Positions 13,955 to 26,100 of a DNA stretch of 64,000 nucleotides are shown in pieces (position 1 is the stretch's first letter; each line of letters opens with the position of its first letter). The stretch covers positions 1-64,000 of the forward strand of contig CAJNDS010002462.1 of assembly GCA_905221605.1 (NCBI GenBank). The letters run 5' to 3'. The stretch is from Symbiodinium natans. Taxonomy: Eukaryota > Sar > Dinophyceae > Suessiales > Symbiodiniaceae. The notes under the pieces are model-generated. The model made no database searches and had not been told where the DNA came from. It saw only the letters and a list, made by a program, of their open reading frames with translations. The translations under genes were made by a program, and so were the position numbers.

Positions 13955-14345
13955 AGGAAGGAAGGAAGGAAGGAAGGAAGGAAGGAAGGAAGCAAGGAAG
14001 GTGGAAGGAAGGAAGGAAGGAAGGAAGGAAGGAAGGAAGGAAGGAAGGAAGGAAGGAAGGAAGGAAGGAAGGAAGGAGCGTGCATCGCGCGATGACCGCG
14101 CATGTCAATGTGACAATGCCCACACTCTGAATGCTGACGGTGGAAGCGATCGGCCTCATCTGTTGCGGCCCCTGCCTAATGTGATCGTTCTCGATCTTTT
14201 CAATCAGAGTGGTCGGCCGGGCATGAACGAGTCTTTAAGAGCCTCACGGACTTCGCCATGTCGCGAGTTGCTACGGAGACGAAGAAACAATCCATGTCCT
14301 CAGTGCAAACTATCCCAAACTCCTGCTCTTTGACTGCATCGTGTC
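11330..14345 (-). CDS. REV1: REV1-like Y-family DNA polymerase (partial, multi-exon)
   Basis: Four exons read along the minus strand carry Y-family motifs in the correct order. The exon at about 14240-14345 has EDMDCFFVSVATR, the metal-binding palm motif in its REV1 form. The exon near 11945-11990 has RSCDEAALSL, matching the REV1 SCDEA catalytic motif. The exon 11599-11657 has CSVGIGPTQLVAKLATK and continues after a 57-bp GC-AG intron into CKPNGVRRI at about 11510-11541. The exon 11330-11374 has VKPFLADLPLRDMP, which leads into the helix-hairpin-helix thumb. REV1 inserts dCMP opposite abasic sites and scaffolds other translesion polymerases in the nucleus. The introns hold the microsatellites at 12.8-14.1 kb. 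The N-terminal BRCT region, the polymerase-associated domain and the C-terminal domain were not found, so the limits are minimal. Another Y-family member is the alternative. Confidence 0.7.
11542..11598 (-). other. 57-bp intron with GC donor (REV1-like gene)
   Basis: The exon ends ...GCGACAAAG, the intron starts GCGCGCG and ends CCTCAG, and the next exon starts GCATGC. Removing it joins the conserved SVGIG...LATK block to the KPNG block in frame, as expected for Y-family polymerases. Confidence 0.7.
12832..13040. repeat. (TATATG)n-like microsatellite
   Basis: About 210 bp of imperfect ATGTAT/ATATGT repeats. It lies between REV1-like exons, so it is probably intronic. The open frames through it, rich in Tyr, Ile and Met, are artefacts. 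Confidence 0.9.
13280..13530. repeat. Imperfect direct repeat, spacing about 155 bp
   Basis: The block GGTCAGAAACCCATC followed by GGAAAGATGGCTTT at about 13300-13345 recurs with a few changes at about 13458-13507. The region lies between REV1-like exons. Confidence 0.5.
13832..14076. repeat. Compound microsatellite: poly-G, (TA)n, (GA)n, (GGAA)n
   Basis: A G run at about 13833-13851 is followed by (AT)n at about 13882-13898, (GA)n to about 13943 and (GGAA)n to 14076. The plus strand is purine-rich for nearly 180 bases. It lies just 3' of the first recognised REV1-like exon in gene orientation, so it is probably intronic. Confidence 0.9.
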
Positions 14346-17061
14346 AGCGGATTAAATCCAGGGCTCCTGCCAAGTGTGCCCATACTGATTGGGCATCATC
14401 TTGTCGAAAGCTTTCCACCTCCTCGGAGAGTTTGAATATTTTGAATGTCGCTTGGTTTCCAGTCTTGGCCTCAATGATCGAGACTCTATTTCACTAGGGT
14501 GGCGCAGCCCTCGTCCTGACGCAGTGGCACCGCCTGCTCTAGAACTTCCGGCCCTGGCAGGCATGACGTTTGCAACACGGAATTGCCACACGAGGAAGCC
14601 CTCTAGTGTCATGGGCTAGCTGACTACCGTTGAGGGCATCTGAAGGCAGAGCAATCTACGCAAAGTATGTCCTTCACATGCACCAGCTGCCCGACGTGAT
14701 GCTCTGCTGTTCAAAGTCATGACCACAGTTACATGCTGACAGGCTCAAGACATGGTGAAACCCTTTTGGGAGAATTTGCAGGGGCCTGCCCCACAAGCTG
14801 CACGCCAGCGCTCGAAACGTTCTCGCCAAGTTCCAAGGAAGTGCAAACCTTGGTGTGTGTTCTCGCAAGGATAGAAACGATTGAGCCGAGCTTTGGCTTT
14901 GGGCTTCGTCACAGGCTCTGACGGCTCGCGCGATGAAACTCAGCAACGCTGGCTTGAAGCACGTCCTGCTCCCAGTTTCCGTCGGGAATCATGCATAAAC
15001 TTCAAGCAACTCAGGCTGGAGTCCTTTGCAGCTGGTGCTGTTTCGGGCAGTGCTTCCATCTTGGGCGGTGCTTCCATCTTGGGCACGTCGTCGCCTTCAA
15101 GGTCGTAGCCTGGTTGCTTAGCAAGCGTCCTTGCAGTCTACGCAGAACGACACACCACAGCAGGCCTTCATTTTCAGACTCCGACTCTGTGGGCAGTGGC
15201 GACTGCTCCGGGAAGGTCTGGAAAGGCAAAGGCACAAGTCTAAAGCCTCTTGTAAACCATCCGATTAACACTTCCCGAATCCGGCCTCAGGGGCTTCACA
15301 GCGTGCTCCGGGCTTGTCGGCGAAGAAGGCGGTTATTCGAGGCCTCAGCAAAGATGGAATGGTCGACAGGTGGGCGGCCGCGCATTGCGAGCTTGCGACC
15401 CTTGGTTTTCGACCTGCCAGGCCAATAAGTGCACAGTGCATGGCTCAAGATCAGACATGAGCCTTGATAAAATCTGTAGCTCCCAGTGCCAATCTGCTGC
15501 AAGGAAAAGGACAGCTGACCTTCCAAACAGCTGTGACAGGCTGTGACAGGCGCTTCTGTCACGCCCACGAGCTTCAGTACACGAATGCTCGCGGTCGACA
15601 AAGCCAGCCAAGGGCCAAACACGTTCTAGCAGAAGCTTTCTTGCCTTGTTTCAGCAAATTGCATGTGAAAGCCATGGCTGCAGACAATCTCGCACGATGA
15701 ATCAAGACTGCATCCGGGACGCAGTGTCTGCTATGACTCCTACAGGGACTGGCCAGTCTGCTCCTGCGCGCAGCATGCTTGCAGGTGAGATGTAACACGC
15801 GACGCAATCTGAGTTCCCATGCTGCAAGCTCACGGCGAAAAGAAGACCAAGATTGGTGTCCGGCGATGCCATCAGCTTTTCTGGTCATGGCACCATTGTA
15901 TTGAGGAAAGGCCTAGGCAAGGAAGTGCAAGCAGTGCAGCTGGAGCTACACCTCCGTACACCGCATGCACTTTAGGATCTTAGCAAGATAGTGTTGGGTT
16001 TTTAGGGGTAGTTTAGGGGGCAACACACAAGCCAACATCTATTGCCAAACATCTATCTGCAGCCGGGCCGCGCAAGATCTACTGACTGTTTTCGTCAGCT
16101 CCTGAGTCAACTGTTGCGCAACCCTGCTGAACCTGGTTGTTGCGACTCTTGGACAGGTAAGTGGACTTCTGCACCCTTCTCTGACTTCATCTGACTTCTC
16201 TCGTGACGCTTCAGAGCTGGCATGCACACACACACACACATTCCATTCCCCGCCAAGGTCCCTGCAGAAGTGCGCCCTGGCAAAAAAAGTGACTGTCCAA
16301 GAGCAGAGGTCTCCAGGTAACACGGGACCATGCCTGCCGTCCAGTTCTTCGCGTGATCCTGATGGACACACTAGACTCTAGTCACTAGACGGTCACTAGA
16401 CTCTAAGACTGCCCCCGTAGGATCCCGTGAGCGCAGCCATGCTCAGCCCCATCCGCGCTCCGCATCCAGACGTCCGCGATGATGCAAAACGAGCGTTCGG
16501 GGCCGACGCGAGGGATCCTTGGTCCGACTTGGTCCGTCTCATTGTTGATGCTGACAGCAGCTGAGAGCAACTTTACTTTTACCCCTTGATCCAAGTCTCA
16601 TCTTGCAAACGCCCGTGTAGTTCTGCTGAAAGGCTGGCCAGCCACGGGTCTAGATCTGCCATGCCTGCCATCGTGTGCACGTCGCGCAGACGAACGTGGC
16701 ATACGATGGCCAGCACGAATGACTGAAAAGCACGGGACAGCGATTCTGCGGTCTTTTTTCTCACAAGCGATCATCCGGGAAGGACTTGGTACGCGTCGGT
16801 AAAATCCTCCCTTGCAGCAAAAGGTCGTCCATGAAGATGTGGCCGACTTCCGTCCTCAGTCATTGCATCGGCGAGGCTACACATGCTACACCCGATTTGA
16901 AGAGGCACCTTGCTTGGCCGACACATTTTCGAGCCCAGTAGACCTAGCGGCCCCACTTCTTCGCAACCTCACCCGTCCGAGGGGTCCACATCCCTCCACC
17001 CGTTTCTGACATTCTTATCCGTTTTCTGGATGCTTTCTGGCGTGACCTTGAACAACGAGTA
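14346..17061. other. Region upstream of the REV1-like palm exon; no assigned gene
   Basis: No motif was recognised. The 5' exons of the REV1-like gene (a BRCT region is expected in this family) would lie here on the minus strand. Candidate protein-like minus-strand segments occur at about 14400-14560, 15580-15690 and 16440-16620, but none can be assigned. A short (CA)n lies at about 16226-16240. Confidence 0.3.
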
Positions 17062-17066
17062 GCCCG
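17062..17066. repeat. Target-site duplication, 5' copy (GCCCG)
   Basis: GCCCG directly precedes the left LTR and is repeated directly after the right LTR at 27282-27286. Five bases is the usual duplication size for Ty1/copia elements. Confidence 0.8.
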
Positions 17067-17162
17067 TGCGTAAACCCCAGCTTCACTACCGATGTATAGG
17101 AAACAACATCTGAAGGCTTTTTGCTCACGGAAAACCTAGAGGTACGCCCGTAGTTGTTCGTA
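17067..17162 (+). repeat. 5' LTR (96 bp)
   Basis: It starts TGCGTAAACC and ends GTTGTTCGTA, and is identical to 27186-27281. It is unusually short for a copia LTR, which usually runs to hundreds of bases. The termini are TG...TA rather than the common TG...CA. The end was placed by requiring both the primer site immediately after it and a perfect 5-bp target duplication. Confidence 0.88.
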
Positions 17163-17178
17163 GGTTATGAGCCCAAGG
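17163..17178 (+). promoter_or_regulatory. Primer-binding site complementary to a tRNA-Met anticodon arm
   Basis: GGTTATGAGCCCAAGG begins right after the LTR. Its complement, CCTTGGGCTCATAACC, reads as an anticodon arm: 5' stem TTGGG, loop CTCATAA with the CAT anticodon, and the start of the 3' stem. This resembles the half-tRNA primer known for Drosophila copia, where the primer is an internal fragment of tRNA-iMet rather than the tRNA 3' end. The assignment is an inference, because no host tRNA sequence is available here. Confidence 0.6.
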
Positions 17179-17197
17179 CTCGCTTAGGTAGGGCGCT

Positions 17198-20100
17198 ATG
17201 GAGTTTCAGCAGCGGCGGCGACGGAGCACGGATGAAGCGACTGCAGCTACTGAGTTCTTGGCGCTTCCAGGAAGGGATGAGACAGCAGGACAGTCCAGTC
17301 AACCTGGTCAGCCACGTCAAGGTGGCGGAGGTGCCATTGCTGGTGATGAGGGTCCGGCGTTGGAGGGGGCCAGGCAGGGGGCTGTGAGTACGAATCCCTT
17401 TTGGAGTCAACGAGCGCAAGATGAAGCGCAACTTCGGGCGATGAGACCTCAGGCGTTGACAGATGCGGAAAGAACCAACTCTACGGCTGGGAGTACGTCC
17501 ACGGAACTCCGGCCAGATCCGAGTGTTGGTTTGGAGGCACGTGCTCGGTTGGTTGAAGCTGGCGGCGAAAGCGGAGTATGCGGTGCAGGGAATGGTTCCT
17601 CAGAGGTTGCGGTGGACCATGACCTTCATGGGCATGTTCAATCGCCAGATCTGCCTCATCCAACCCAGCAGGATCTTCCGTTACCTCCTCAGCCATCAGA
17701 GCGGCTTGGTATGAGACCAGGGGAACGCTTGGTGGTAGAACAAATGAAGGATCTTCTTGTAGATCTGTTTGAACAGAACAGGGTGATACTTGAGGGTCAG
17801 AGTGCACTTCGGAGCAGGTTGGATAGGGTTGAAAATGATGCTATGCAGTCAGCGTCTTCGGGCGGTGATCGGGAAGTCCAGGATGAAGCTCAGAAGGGCA
17901 GTGATCGAGGGGAAGGATTTAGGAGCATTTTGGAGGGAAACCACGGAGTTTGGAATTCAGGGGGGTCGGGTTACCTGGGCAGGTATGTCTCTCTTGAAGA
18001 AAGAGGGTCGTGGGAATATCGCGCTGGTTTGGAGGAAGGCATTCGTCGAGCTACGGAAGCCATGCGAGCGAGGGAAGGGCTTAGGGTTGAGCGTGCTCAA
18101 AGTCCCCCACCGCCTCCTCCACCCAGAGACGAACCCCCCACTACTCCAAATGGAACGAGGGTGCCGCTTGGTACTCCCCCTCAAACGCCCACTCCAAAGT
18201 TTGGATCTTCTCATTCGTCTTTTGGGGCAGGTGTGTGTGAGACAGGGGATAGGACGCCTCAGGGACAGCTGGCAGGGAGCTCTGATTGGTTCTCACTTGC
18301 TGGGCAAGATGACAGGTTGCGAAGTCCATTGAGCCCTTCTTCAGGATGGGGTGTCTTTGGGGTTCCAGGGGTGACGGGGTATGATCCTCGGAGATCGGGC
18401 TTGCATGGTGTGGATAATGCGGGGCCGCCTGCGTTTGCAGCTCCAGCTGGGACGTTTGGTTCTGCGGTAGATTCACCTAGGGGTGGGGGTAGAAGCCCTT
18501 ACACGCCAGGGGACCGTACGTGGTGGAAGTTGCCCAACCTGCCTGACCCGAGCACTGAGGATGCATGCATAGCCGTATCAGACTGGCTGACGCAGATTAA
18601 ACCCATCATGAGTGATTTGTCGGAGCGTAGTTGGATTTGGTGGGCACGGGTTATGGAAGTGGCGCAGGCTGCTTATGCTAAGTGGCAGCAAGCAGGACCG
18701 CTTGAAAAGTCACTTGTGATTTGCGAGTCGCCTGCCGATTTGCTTGATGCTAAGCTGTCCAGACTCGAGGCGAGAGCGCTTGGCATGATCATGGAAAGCT
18801 TACCAGCGCGGATCAAAGATGAACTGGTTGTTACCAAGTCTCTTACGTGCGCGAACGCCATATATAGAATACTGCTAGCATTCCAGCCTGGAGGACTAGG
18901 TGAGAGACATAAGTTACTTCAAAACCTGTCTGATCCGGGTCAAGCAAGTTCAGCTCGGCAGTGTTCAGATCAACTGCGTCGTTGGCATAGGTGGCTGGGA
19001 CGGTCACAAGATCTCGGCGTGTCTCCTCCTGATCCAGCAATTCTATTGTCAGGTCTTGATAAGTTGTGTCAGGGCGTCCTTGCAGCTCACACTCAGCTAA
19101 GCTTTAGATGCAACATTTCTAGAACGCAGCATCAACTTGACTTTTGCCCTACAGTTGCTAGTGTGACGGCATATGCTCGACTTCTTCAAGCAGAAACTGA
19201 AACGCTAGCATTGTCGGGTGCTGATGTTGATGTAGACTCCGAGGGCCCAAAGCCTACAAAGAAGCAACGAGCTGCCGCTCTTCGTAAGACTGAAGCAGCT
19301 GCCAAGGCCGCTGCAAAAGGGGGAGGTGCGGCAAGTGCCACGTCACCCGGGCAGCTTCCAGCTGAAATCCCTGCTGGTCCTACTTCAGAATCTCCGTCCG
19401 TTGGGGGATCCGGGAAAGGGGGTCAGGGACAGGGCAAAACGGGTGGGGGGCAAGGAGGCGGGAAGGGTCCGTGTCGGTTTTACTCAACAAAAGGGGGATG
19501 CAAGATGGGTCGAACCTGTTGGTCCGCTCATGATTTCGGAAAGGCTTCAGCCGAAGGTCGTTGCTTCACGTGTGGCTCTACTGAACATCGCCAAGACGCA
19601 TGCTCTAGGCCTCAAGGTAAGCGAGGTGGAAAGGGCGAGGATGCTCCTCGGGGGGAGTCTTCGGGGTCGGGGCAGGGCGCAGGTTCTGGAGGAAAGAGCG
19701 CTCAAGGGGGCGGCGGAAAAGCAGAAGCCAAGGGTGCGCATGTTCGGCAAGCAAATGTGGAAGGTGGGACTGGGGAAGCCTCAGGGAATGCAGGAAGTGG
19801 GGACGCGGCCAAGGCATCCGGAAAATCAGCAGAGGCCTCTTCGCAAGAACTCCTCGCGGAAGCTGCGAAGCTCTTGAAAGGGTTCAGGGTTGCCGCGGTC
19901 AAGGTTGATGCAGATCTGTGTTCTGGAGACGACTCCGGTGAAAATGACAGGGATTCCGAGCAGCCGTACTTGACAAAAGTGGTGCAGAATCCTCCCAAGA
20001 ATGCCCGAGGGCTACTGGACGGAGGCGCTACAAATGCGTTGCGGGCTGCTAGAAACCCTCAAGAACTGAGTTGTTGCACTGTCACGGATGTGTCGTTGGC

Positions 20101-23100
20101 TTTGGGAAAGGTTCGGCTCCACTTAAGCCCAGTAGGAACGCTTTTGTCAGCTGAACCAGTGGCTCCTATAGTTCCTATGGGTGTTTTGGCAGCAGAGTTA
20201 AGCTGCAAGGTGCACTGGGAGGGAGAAACTTGCGAGGTTATCCACCCGACTAGGGGAAGGCTTCCGATTGTGATGGTGAATCGCTGTCCTGAATTGTGTG
20301 CCAAACTCACTGAAGATTTGATCTTTGAAATTGAGGACAAACGGGCTAAAGTCCTTCAAAGGGCCCTTAAGCTCAAGGAATTAGCACTTTCAGGCAACAA
20401 TGCCCCACAGGAAGAGTCGATAGGGGATCAACGTGATGCTTGGGTGGTTCCGATGCTCGAGTGGCTAAGAAAACTGAGTCCTGATTGCCCTGAAGGTCTG
20501 TTGGCTCGGGTACCTCCCAGTTGGAGTGAAGCTCCTAAAGGTGAGGATTTGCCCCTAAATCGAAGGGTTCGCAGAAGCGTTGATAGAGCTGAGCATGTTG
20601 TTCTTCACCTCTTTGCTGGCAAAACCAAAACTCGGGACTTCGGACACCTTCCTAGTTCTGTTTATGTTTTGTCCATCGACCTCGAGCAAGGAGCAGACTT
20701 GTTGTCAGAGCCTCTATTTAGGTACCTTTGTGATTTGTGCATGTCAGGAAGGGTCATAGCGGTCATAGGAGGGCCGCCGTGCGCCACCACTTCTAGACTT
20801 AGGGAAAGGAGCGAGTGGGATGGGGGGCCGCGAGTTTTGCGGGACAGGGATGGGCCTGGCCGCTTTGGAAGAACGAGTGAAGGCGCTCGACTCTCGAAGG
20901 ATGAGCAGCGTGTCGTGGATGGACATACAGTGTTGTACTTCCGCATGTTCCTGCTACATCACATTGCCCATGAAAGTTCCCCAGAAGGTGTGTTGTTCGT
21001 GTTGGAACATCCAATGGATCCATGCGAGTACTTGTGTGATGGCAAACCTCATGCTAGTTTGTGGGCATGGCCTGAGATTGAACTTCTAGAAAAAGAAAAG
21101 GGAATGCTGAGGGCGAGTTTCTCTCAAAGTAGTCTTGGGCACTGCGTCCGAAAACCCACATGTCTCCTAACGAACGACTGGTCGCTCTATTCCGTGTTGC
21201 ATATGCGTCACGAGGGCCAGGTGTCAAGGGTGGAACAATCCGAGGACTTGCGTTTGCGCATGCATCAATCGCGACAGTGGGCTAAATGGGCTGCGGGATT
21301 AGCCTTAGCTATTGGGCGGGCCATAGACGCGTGGGTTTGCACGCCTGCGCTGGAACGTCAAAGGGTCATGCTAGATCAACAGGCTCACATCAGGGCACTC
21401 TCCAAGGATGAAAAGGCCTTTGTAGAACACTGCGAAAGGGATCATTTGGGTTACCGCAGGGATTGCAACATCTGTTTGTCAAGTAGCGTGCGAGGCCATT
21501 CCCACGTTCGACAAAAATACCCTTATCGTAACGCCTTTACCCTCAACGTAGACCTCATTGGGCCCCTCGCACAGGGTGAAGACCAACTGGGCGCTGCTAA
21601 GCATCTGTTGGTTGGGGTTCTGGGGGTTCCTCTGTTTAAGGACGGTCGTCCCAGGCCGCTTTCCAAGGAGCGTGAGGCTGCAGAGGGGTATGAAATACCC
21701 ACTGAGTGGTTCGCGGAGGACGAGGTCGAGCCGAGGACTCTTGCGACAGACGATCTTTTTGCGGGGGAGTCGGGCGAGGGTATTGCTTCTGTTGAGGGTG
21801 TTGAGGGCGCGGAAGACGTTGGGGGTTTGGATCCTCATTGGAAAGACCGGGCGGAGGCTTGGAATGAAAAGTGGCGGGCAACTATAGAGCAGCTCAAAGA
21901 CCCTGTAGAAATTGTTCCGCTAGTATTCGTAGAACCCATTGCTAGCAAAAGAGCGATTGTTACTCTACGTGCTATACAGCGTATCTATACCCGTATTCGC
22001 TTACTCAATCTGGGGGTTCGAAGGCTTCATTCCGACTCCGGTAGGGAGTTTGCAAATGCGGCCCTGGAACGCTGGGCTTTGGCCAGGGACATTGCTCTAA
22101 CCGCTAGTGTTCCAAGTGATCCTAAATCAAACGGACGTATCGAGAGTGTCGTCGGTCGATGCAAGGCTGGCATCAGAGGGCTTCTCATTCAGAGTGGCTT
22201 GCCCACGATGTGTTGGCCTCACCTTGCGCGACAATGGGGGGAGCAGTGTCTTCAGAGGGGGTTGGATCGTCTGGGGGCTGAGGCCAGAAAGCGCCCTTTG
22301 GTGCCGGCGGGAACGTTAGTCACCGTCAAAAAACGTGAATGGTCTAGAAAAACCCCATGGAGCTCCAAGGCTGTTCAGGGCTTTGCGGTAGCTCCCTCAG
22401 TTCGGGTGCCCAATGCCACGGTCGTTCGCATTGTTGATGAGGATGATCAAGTCCGTTTGTATGTGGCCCCTGTCGTGTACTCTCATGTGAGGGAGCCTGT
22501 TCGATTTGCCGGTGTAGTTCCTGCTGATGCTGTCGTTGAAGACTATCCTCCACCGACCCGCAGGGTTGTCGGCAAGACGCCTGGAGTGGCGATGGATGCG
22601 CGTGGCGTGGAGCCACGGGGGGAGTCTTCCGAGGGGTCTGCTCGCGTTGAGGTCCCTGGGAGGTCTTCCGAGGGGGCTGCTCGCGTTGAGTCTGCTCGCG
22701 TTGAGGTTCATGGGAGGTCCGAGGGGTCTGCTCGCGTTGAGGTCCCTGGGAGGTCCGAGGGGTCTGCTCGCGTTGAGGTCCCTGGGAGGTCCCAAGGGTC
22801 TGCCCGCGTTGAGGTCCCTGGGAGGTTCGAAGGGTCTGCTCGCGATGAGGTCCCTGGGAGGTCCGAAGAGGTTCCTGAAAGGTCCGAAGGGCCTGCGTGC
22901 GTTGAGGTCCCTGGGAGGTCCGGGAAGTCCGCTCGCGCTGAAAGTGATGGGGATGTTGAGGCTGGACAGGGCTCAGGAGGATTTTTGGGGAACTGCGGTG
23001 GGCCAATCGAAAGATCTCTTCGTACGCAAGGTGGAAAGCCGCCAGCCAGTGAGATGATAGGGGTATGTACGAAAGAAGAAGCTGAATCATTGCTAAAGCT

Positions 23101-26100
23101 GGAATGGTGGAACGTTGAACAAGCCGAAAGGTATGGCATGTATCTTCTAGCACGCGATTGTGTACCGCAGCGCTACGAGATTGAGGATATCCTTCGACGT
23201 GCTATGCATGACTTCCAGGCGAAGGGCAGGGCTATTGATATCGTTGCTCGGTCATCGGGCGCCAGAGGGTGGACATTGGGTTTTTATGTGTACGGAAACA
23301 AGGTAGGACTCACAAATCGCACCTCGTGGATGCCAAACGTCGTGAGGGTCATCAACTCGTATCTCAAATCACTAGATCCGCATGGGTCGTGGTCTGCACT
23401 TCGGGTTACGTGGGGTATGAGTGCGTCTCCGCATAAGGACAGAAACATGAAAGGGAGTAAGAACTTCCTCGTGCCCATCAGTCGGTTCGAAGGGGGTAGA
23501 CTCTGGGTTTCCGACTCCTCAGCTGAGCTAGGTTCGGGTCTTGGGCCTCGTTCCGGAATCGCTGCTTGGGGTAATCACCAGGGTAGATATGTAGGGGGAG
23601 ATGAGCACGCTGTGTGGTTTGATCCCAGTGTCTTACATGCTGTTGAGTCGTCTTCGCAGGACAGAATCGTGGTGGTAGGGTACACACCTAGAAGTTTGCA
23701 TTTGGCAAAAAACAGGGACATCAATATGTTGAAGGACTTGGGATTTCCTTTGGGAGGCATTGTCAAGGAGGAGGTGCGTGTGAAAGCTGCCGCGAGTCAG
23801 TTCGGCCGTGATCCACAGCGATTTGATATTAGCAGCGATTCGGAGGATGACTCCTTTGCGGGGGAGTGGCAAGGCTGTGGGGAGCCGAATCATGAAGAGT
23901 TTGTTGATCGTTTAACGCAGTTGACGCGTGAGGAGAAGAAGGCCATGTGTGAGGAAATTGAAGGTGGTCTGTCGTGTGTGACGCCGGGCTTGTTGTCGGA
24001 ACTGCATGAAGACTTGCGGGTTGCTATGTTGTTCCAAGATCATGATTGTTGTGAGCGTGCGGTTGAGCTTGAGCGTGGTTCCTTTGCGTTGCATCGCTTG
24101 AAGTCGGTTGAGCGTGAGCTTGAAGAAGCGTGGCAGGAGCTGGAGAACACAGGCTTGCCATGCGTCAGGGCAGTGCGGACAAGTGGTGCGGACCTTGTTG
24201 AGGCGTCAGCTGGAGAGCGGGGCAATGACCTACTTGCGGGGGAGCAGCCCCAGGAGTTGCATCCTGATTTTGGTCAGGATACTCAGGAGATGAAAGCAAA
24301 GGGAGCCCATTCTCCACCAGGCGTGTTGCTTCAAACAAGGATTGTTCCGCAGGCTGAAGTGTGGCAGGATTTGGAGCGGTGGCGTCAACCTCTTACTGAT
24401 GAAGTTGTGGCGCTGAAGGATGTTCACAGGGCTGTGTACGCGATCGGCCCTGAAGAGTTGAAACGTCTTGAGGAACTTGCTGAGGTGTCGCTGATACCGG
24501 CAAAAGGTGTTTACACTCAGAAGCCGATTACAAACCGGCTTCGTGCTAGAATTGTCGGATGCGGCAACTTCTTGCAGTCGGATTCACCGTCGGAGGATGT
24601 TGCAAAGGGAACCGTGCGCTCTCAGGATCTATACGCAGGAGGCGTGGACGGGACGAGCGTGAGAATTCAGGCCTGTGTTGCTGCCATCAATAAATGGCAC
24701 AACGCCGGCTTGGATATTAAGACAGCCTTCTTGGACGCTCCTTTGTATCAGGATGGTCAAGGGCATGCAGTCTTGACTCCTGGTGATGTTGGCTCGGGCG
24801 CGTTGGACTTCGAGCGGTTGGTTGGAAAACTGAAACATGTTCAGGGTCAGCGTGTGAAGATCGTAGTAGTAACCCCGCCCAAGATCCTTGTGAAGTTGAA
24901 CCTAGTAGAAGAATCGGAACGTTGGCTTGTAATAAAAGCCTTGTACGGCCTACAGCAGGCACCGCGTTGTTGGTCTTCACATCGCGATCTGGCGTTGCGC
25001 AGCCTACAGTGGAGTGATGGAGGTCGAGATTTCCGTTTGTCACAAACCGTTGCAGAGCCAAATCTATGGCGGGTGATTTCCTCCAGCAGTGAAGCGGATC
25101 AAGAAGGAGAAAGGCTGCATGGACTTCTAGGGGTCTACGTCGACGATTTGTTGCTGACCATGGAGGAGTCGGTGCAGCAGAGATTGATATCTGAGATCCA
25201 GCGGCTGTGGGCTACATCCGATCCGGAATCAGCAGAGGTCGGCAAGCCTATTCGTTTCTGCGGGTTCAATTTGCATAAGTTGCCTTCCGGAGGGTACTTG
25301 CTGAACCAACAGGATTACATCCGTGACTTGCTAAACCGTTTCCCGGACGTTCAAGGAACTGCGGAGGTGCCATGTCTTAGGGATGAAACTCCAGAACCTG
25401 AAGCACCCAACCCAAAGCAATTGAAGGAGGCTCAAATGCTAGCAGGGGCGTTGCAGTGGGTTACCACTCGCACTCGCCCTGACATAGCGTTTAGTGTGAA
25501 TAAAACTGCGCAGCTTATGGCACGTTTTCCTGAGTACGCTACCCGGTATGCCCAGAACATCATCAAGTATTTGCGTCGTACCGCAGAACTGGGGCTTAAG
25601 TATGAGCCACTTACTGGGGCGTCGGATTATGGGATGTCGGGTGAGCTGGCGGCTCCTCGAAGCCCAGGTCTGATTGAAGTCTACAGCGATGCCAGCTTCG
25701 CCCCCAACAACTCCAAATCTCAAACCGGGATTGTTGCGTCACTGAGCGGATGCATCATAGGTTGGGCCTCGCACAGACAGTCTGTTACCTCGCAGTCCTC
25801 AGCCGAAGCAGAAATGTACTCAACCAGTGATGGGATCCTGTACATTCAAACTTTAGAAGCGTTAGTGCGGGAGATCTGCCCCGGACCAGTCCGAAAGTTG
25901 CTTTATAGCGATTCGATGGGATCTGTTAGTCTGTATTCGGCACCAAGCGGCACGTGGCGCACTCGTCATCTGCGCTTAAAAGCTCGGGGAGGACGCGAAT
26001 TGTTAGAAGAAGGATTTTTTGAGTTACGGCATCTGGCCGGACGATGGATGCTTGCTGACATAGCAACAAAGGCCTTGCATCCTCCTAGGCACAATGAGCT

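Noticed and set aside
13759-14159. Pro/Ser/Phe-rich and Lys/Glu/Gly-rich frames over 13.8-14.1 kb
   Set aside because: Translations of the (GGAA)n and (GA)n tracts.
22344-23153. 269-codon minus-strand frame opposite the copia polyprotein
   Set aside because: It is the mirror of the 36-bp coding repeat; its PRTSQGPQREQ periodicity follows from the plus-strand repeat.
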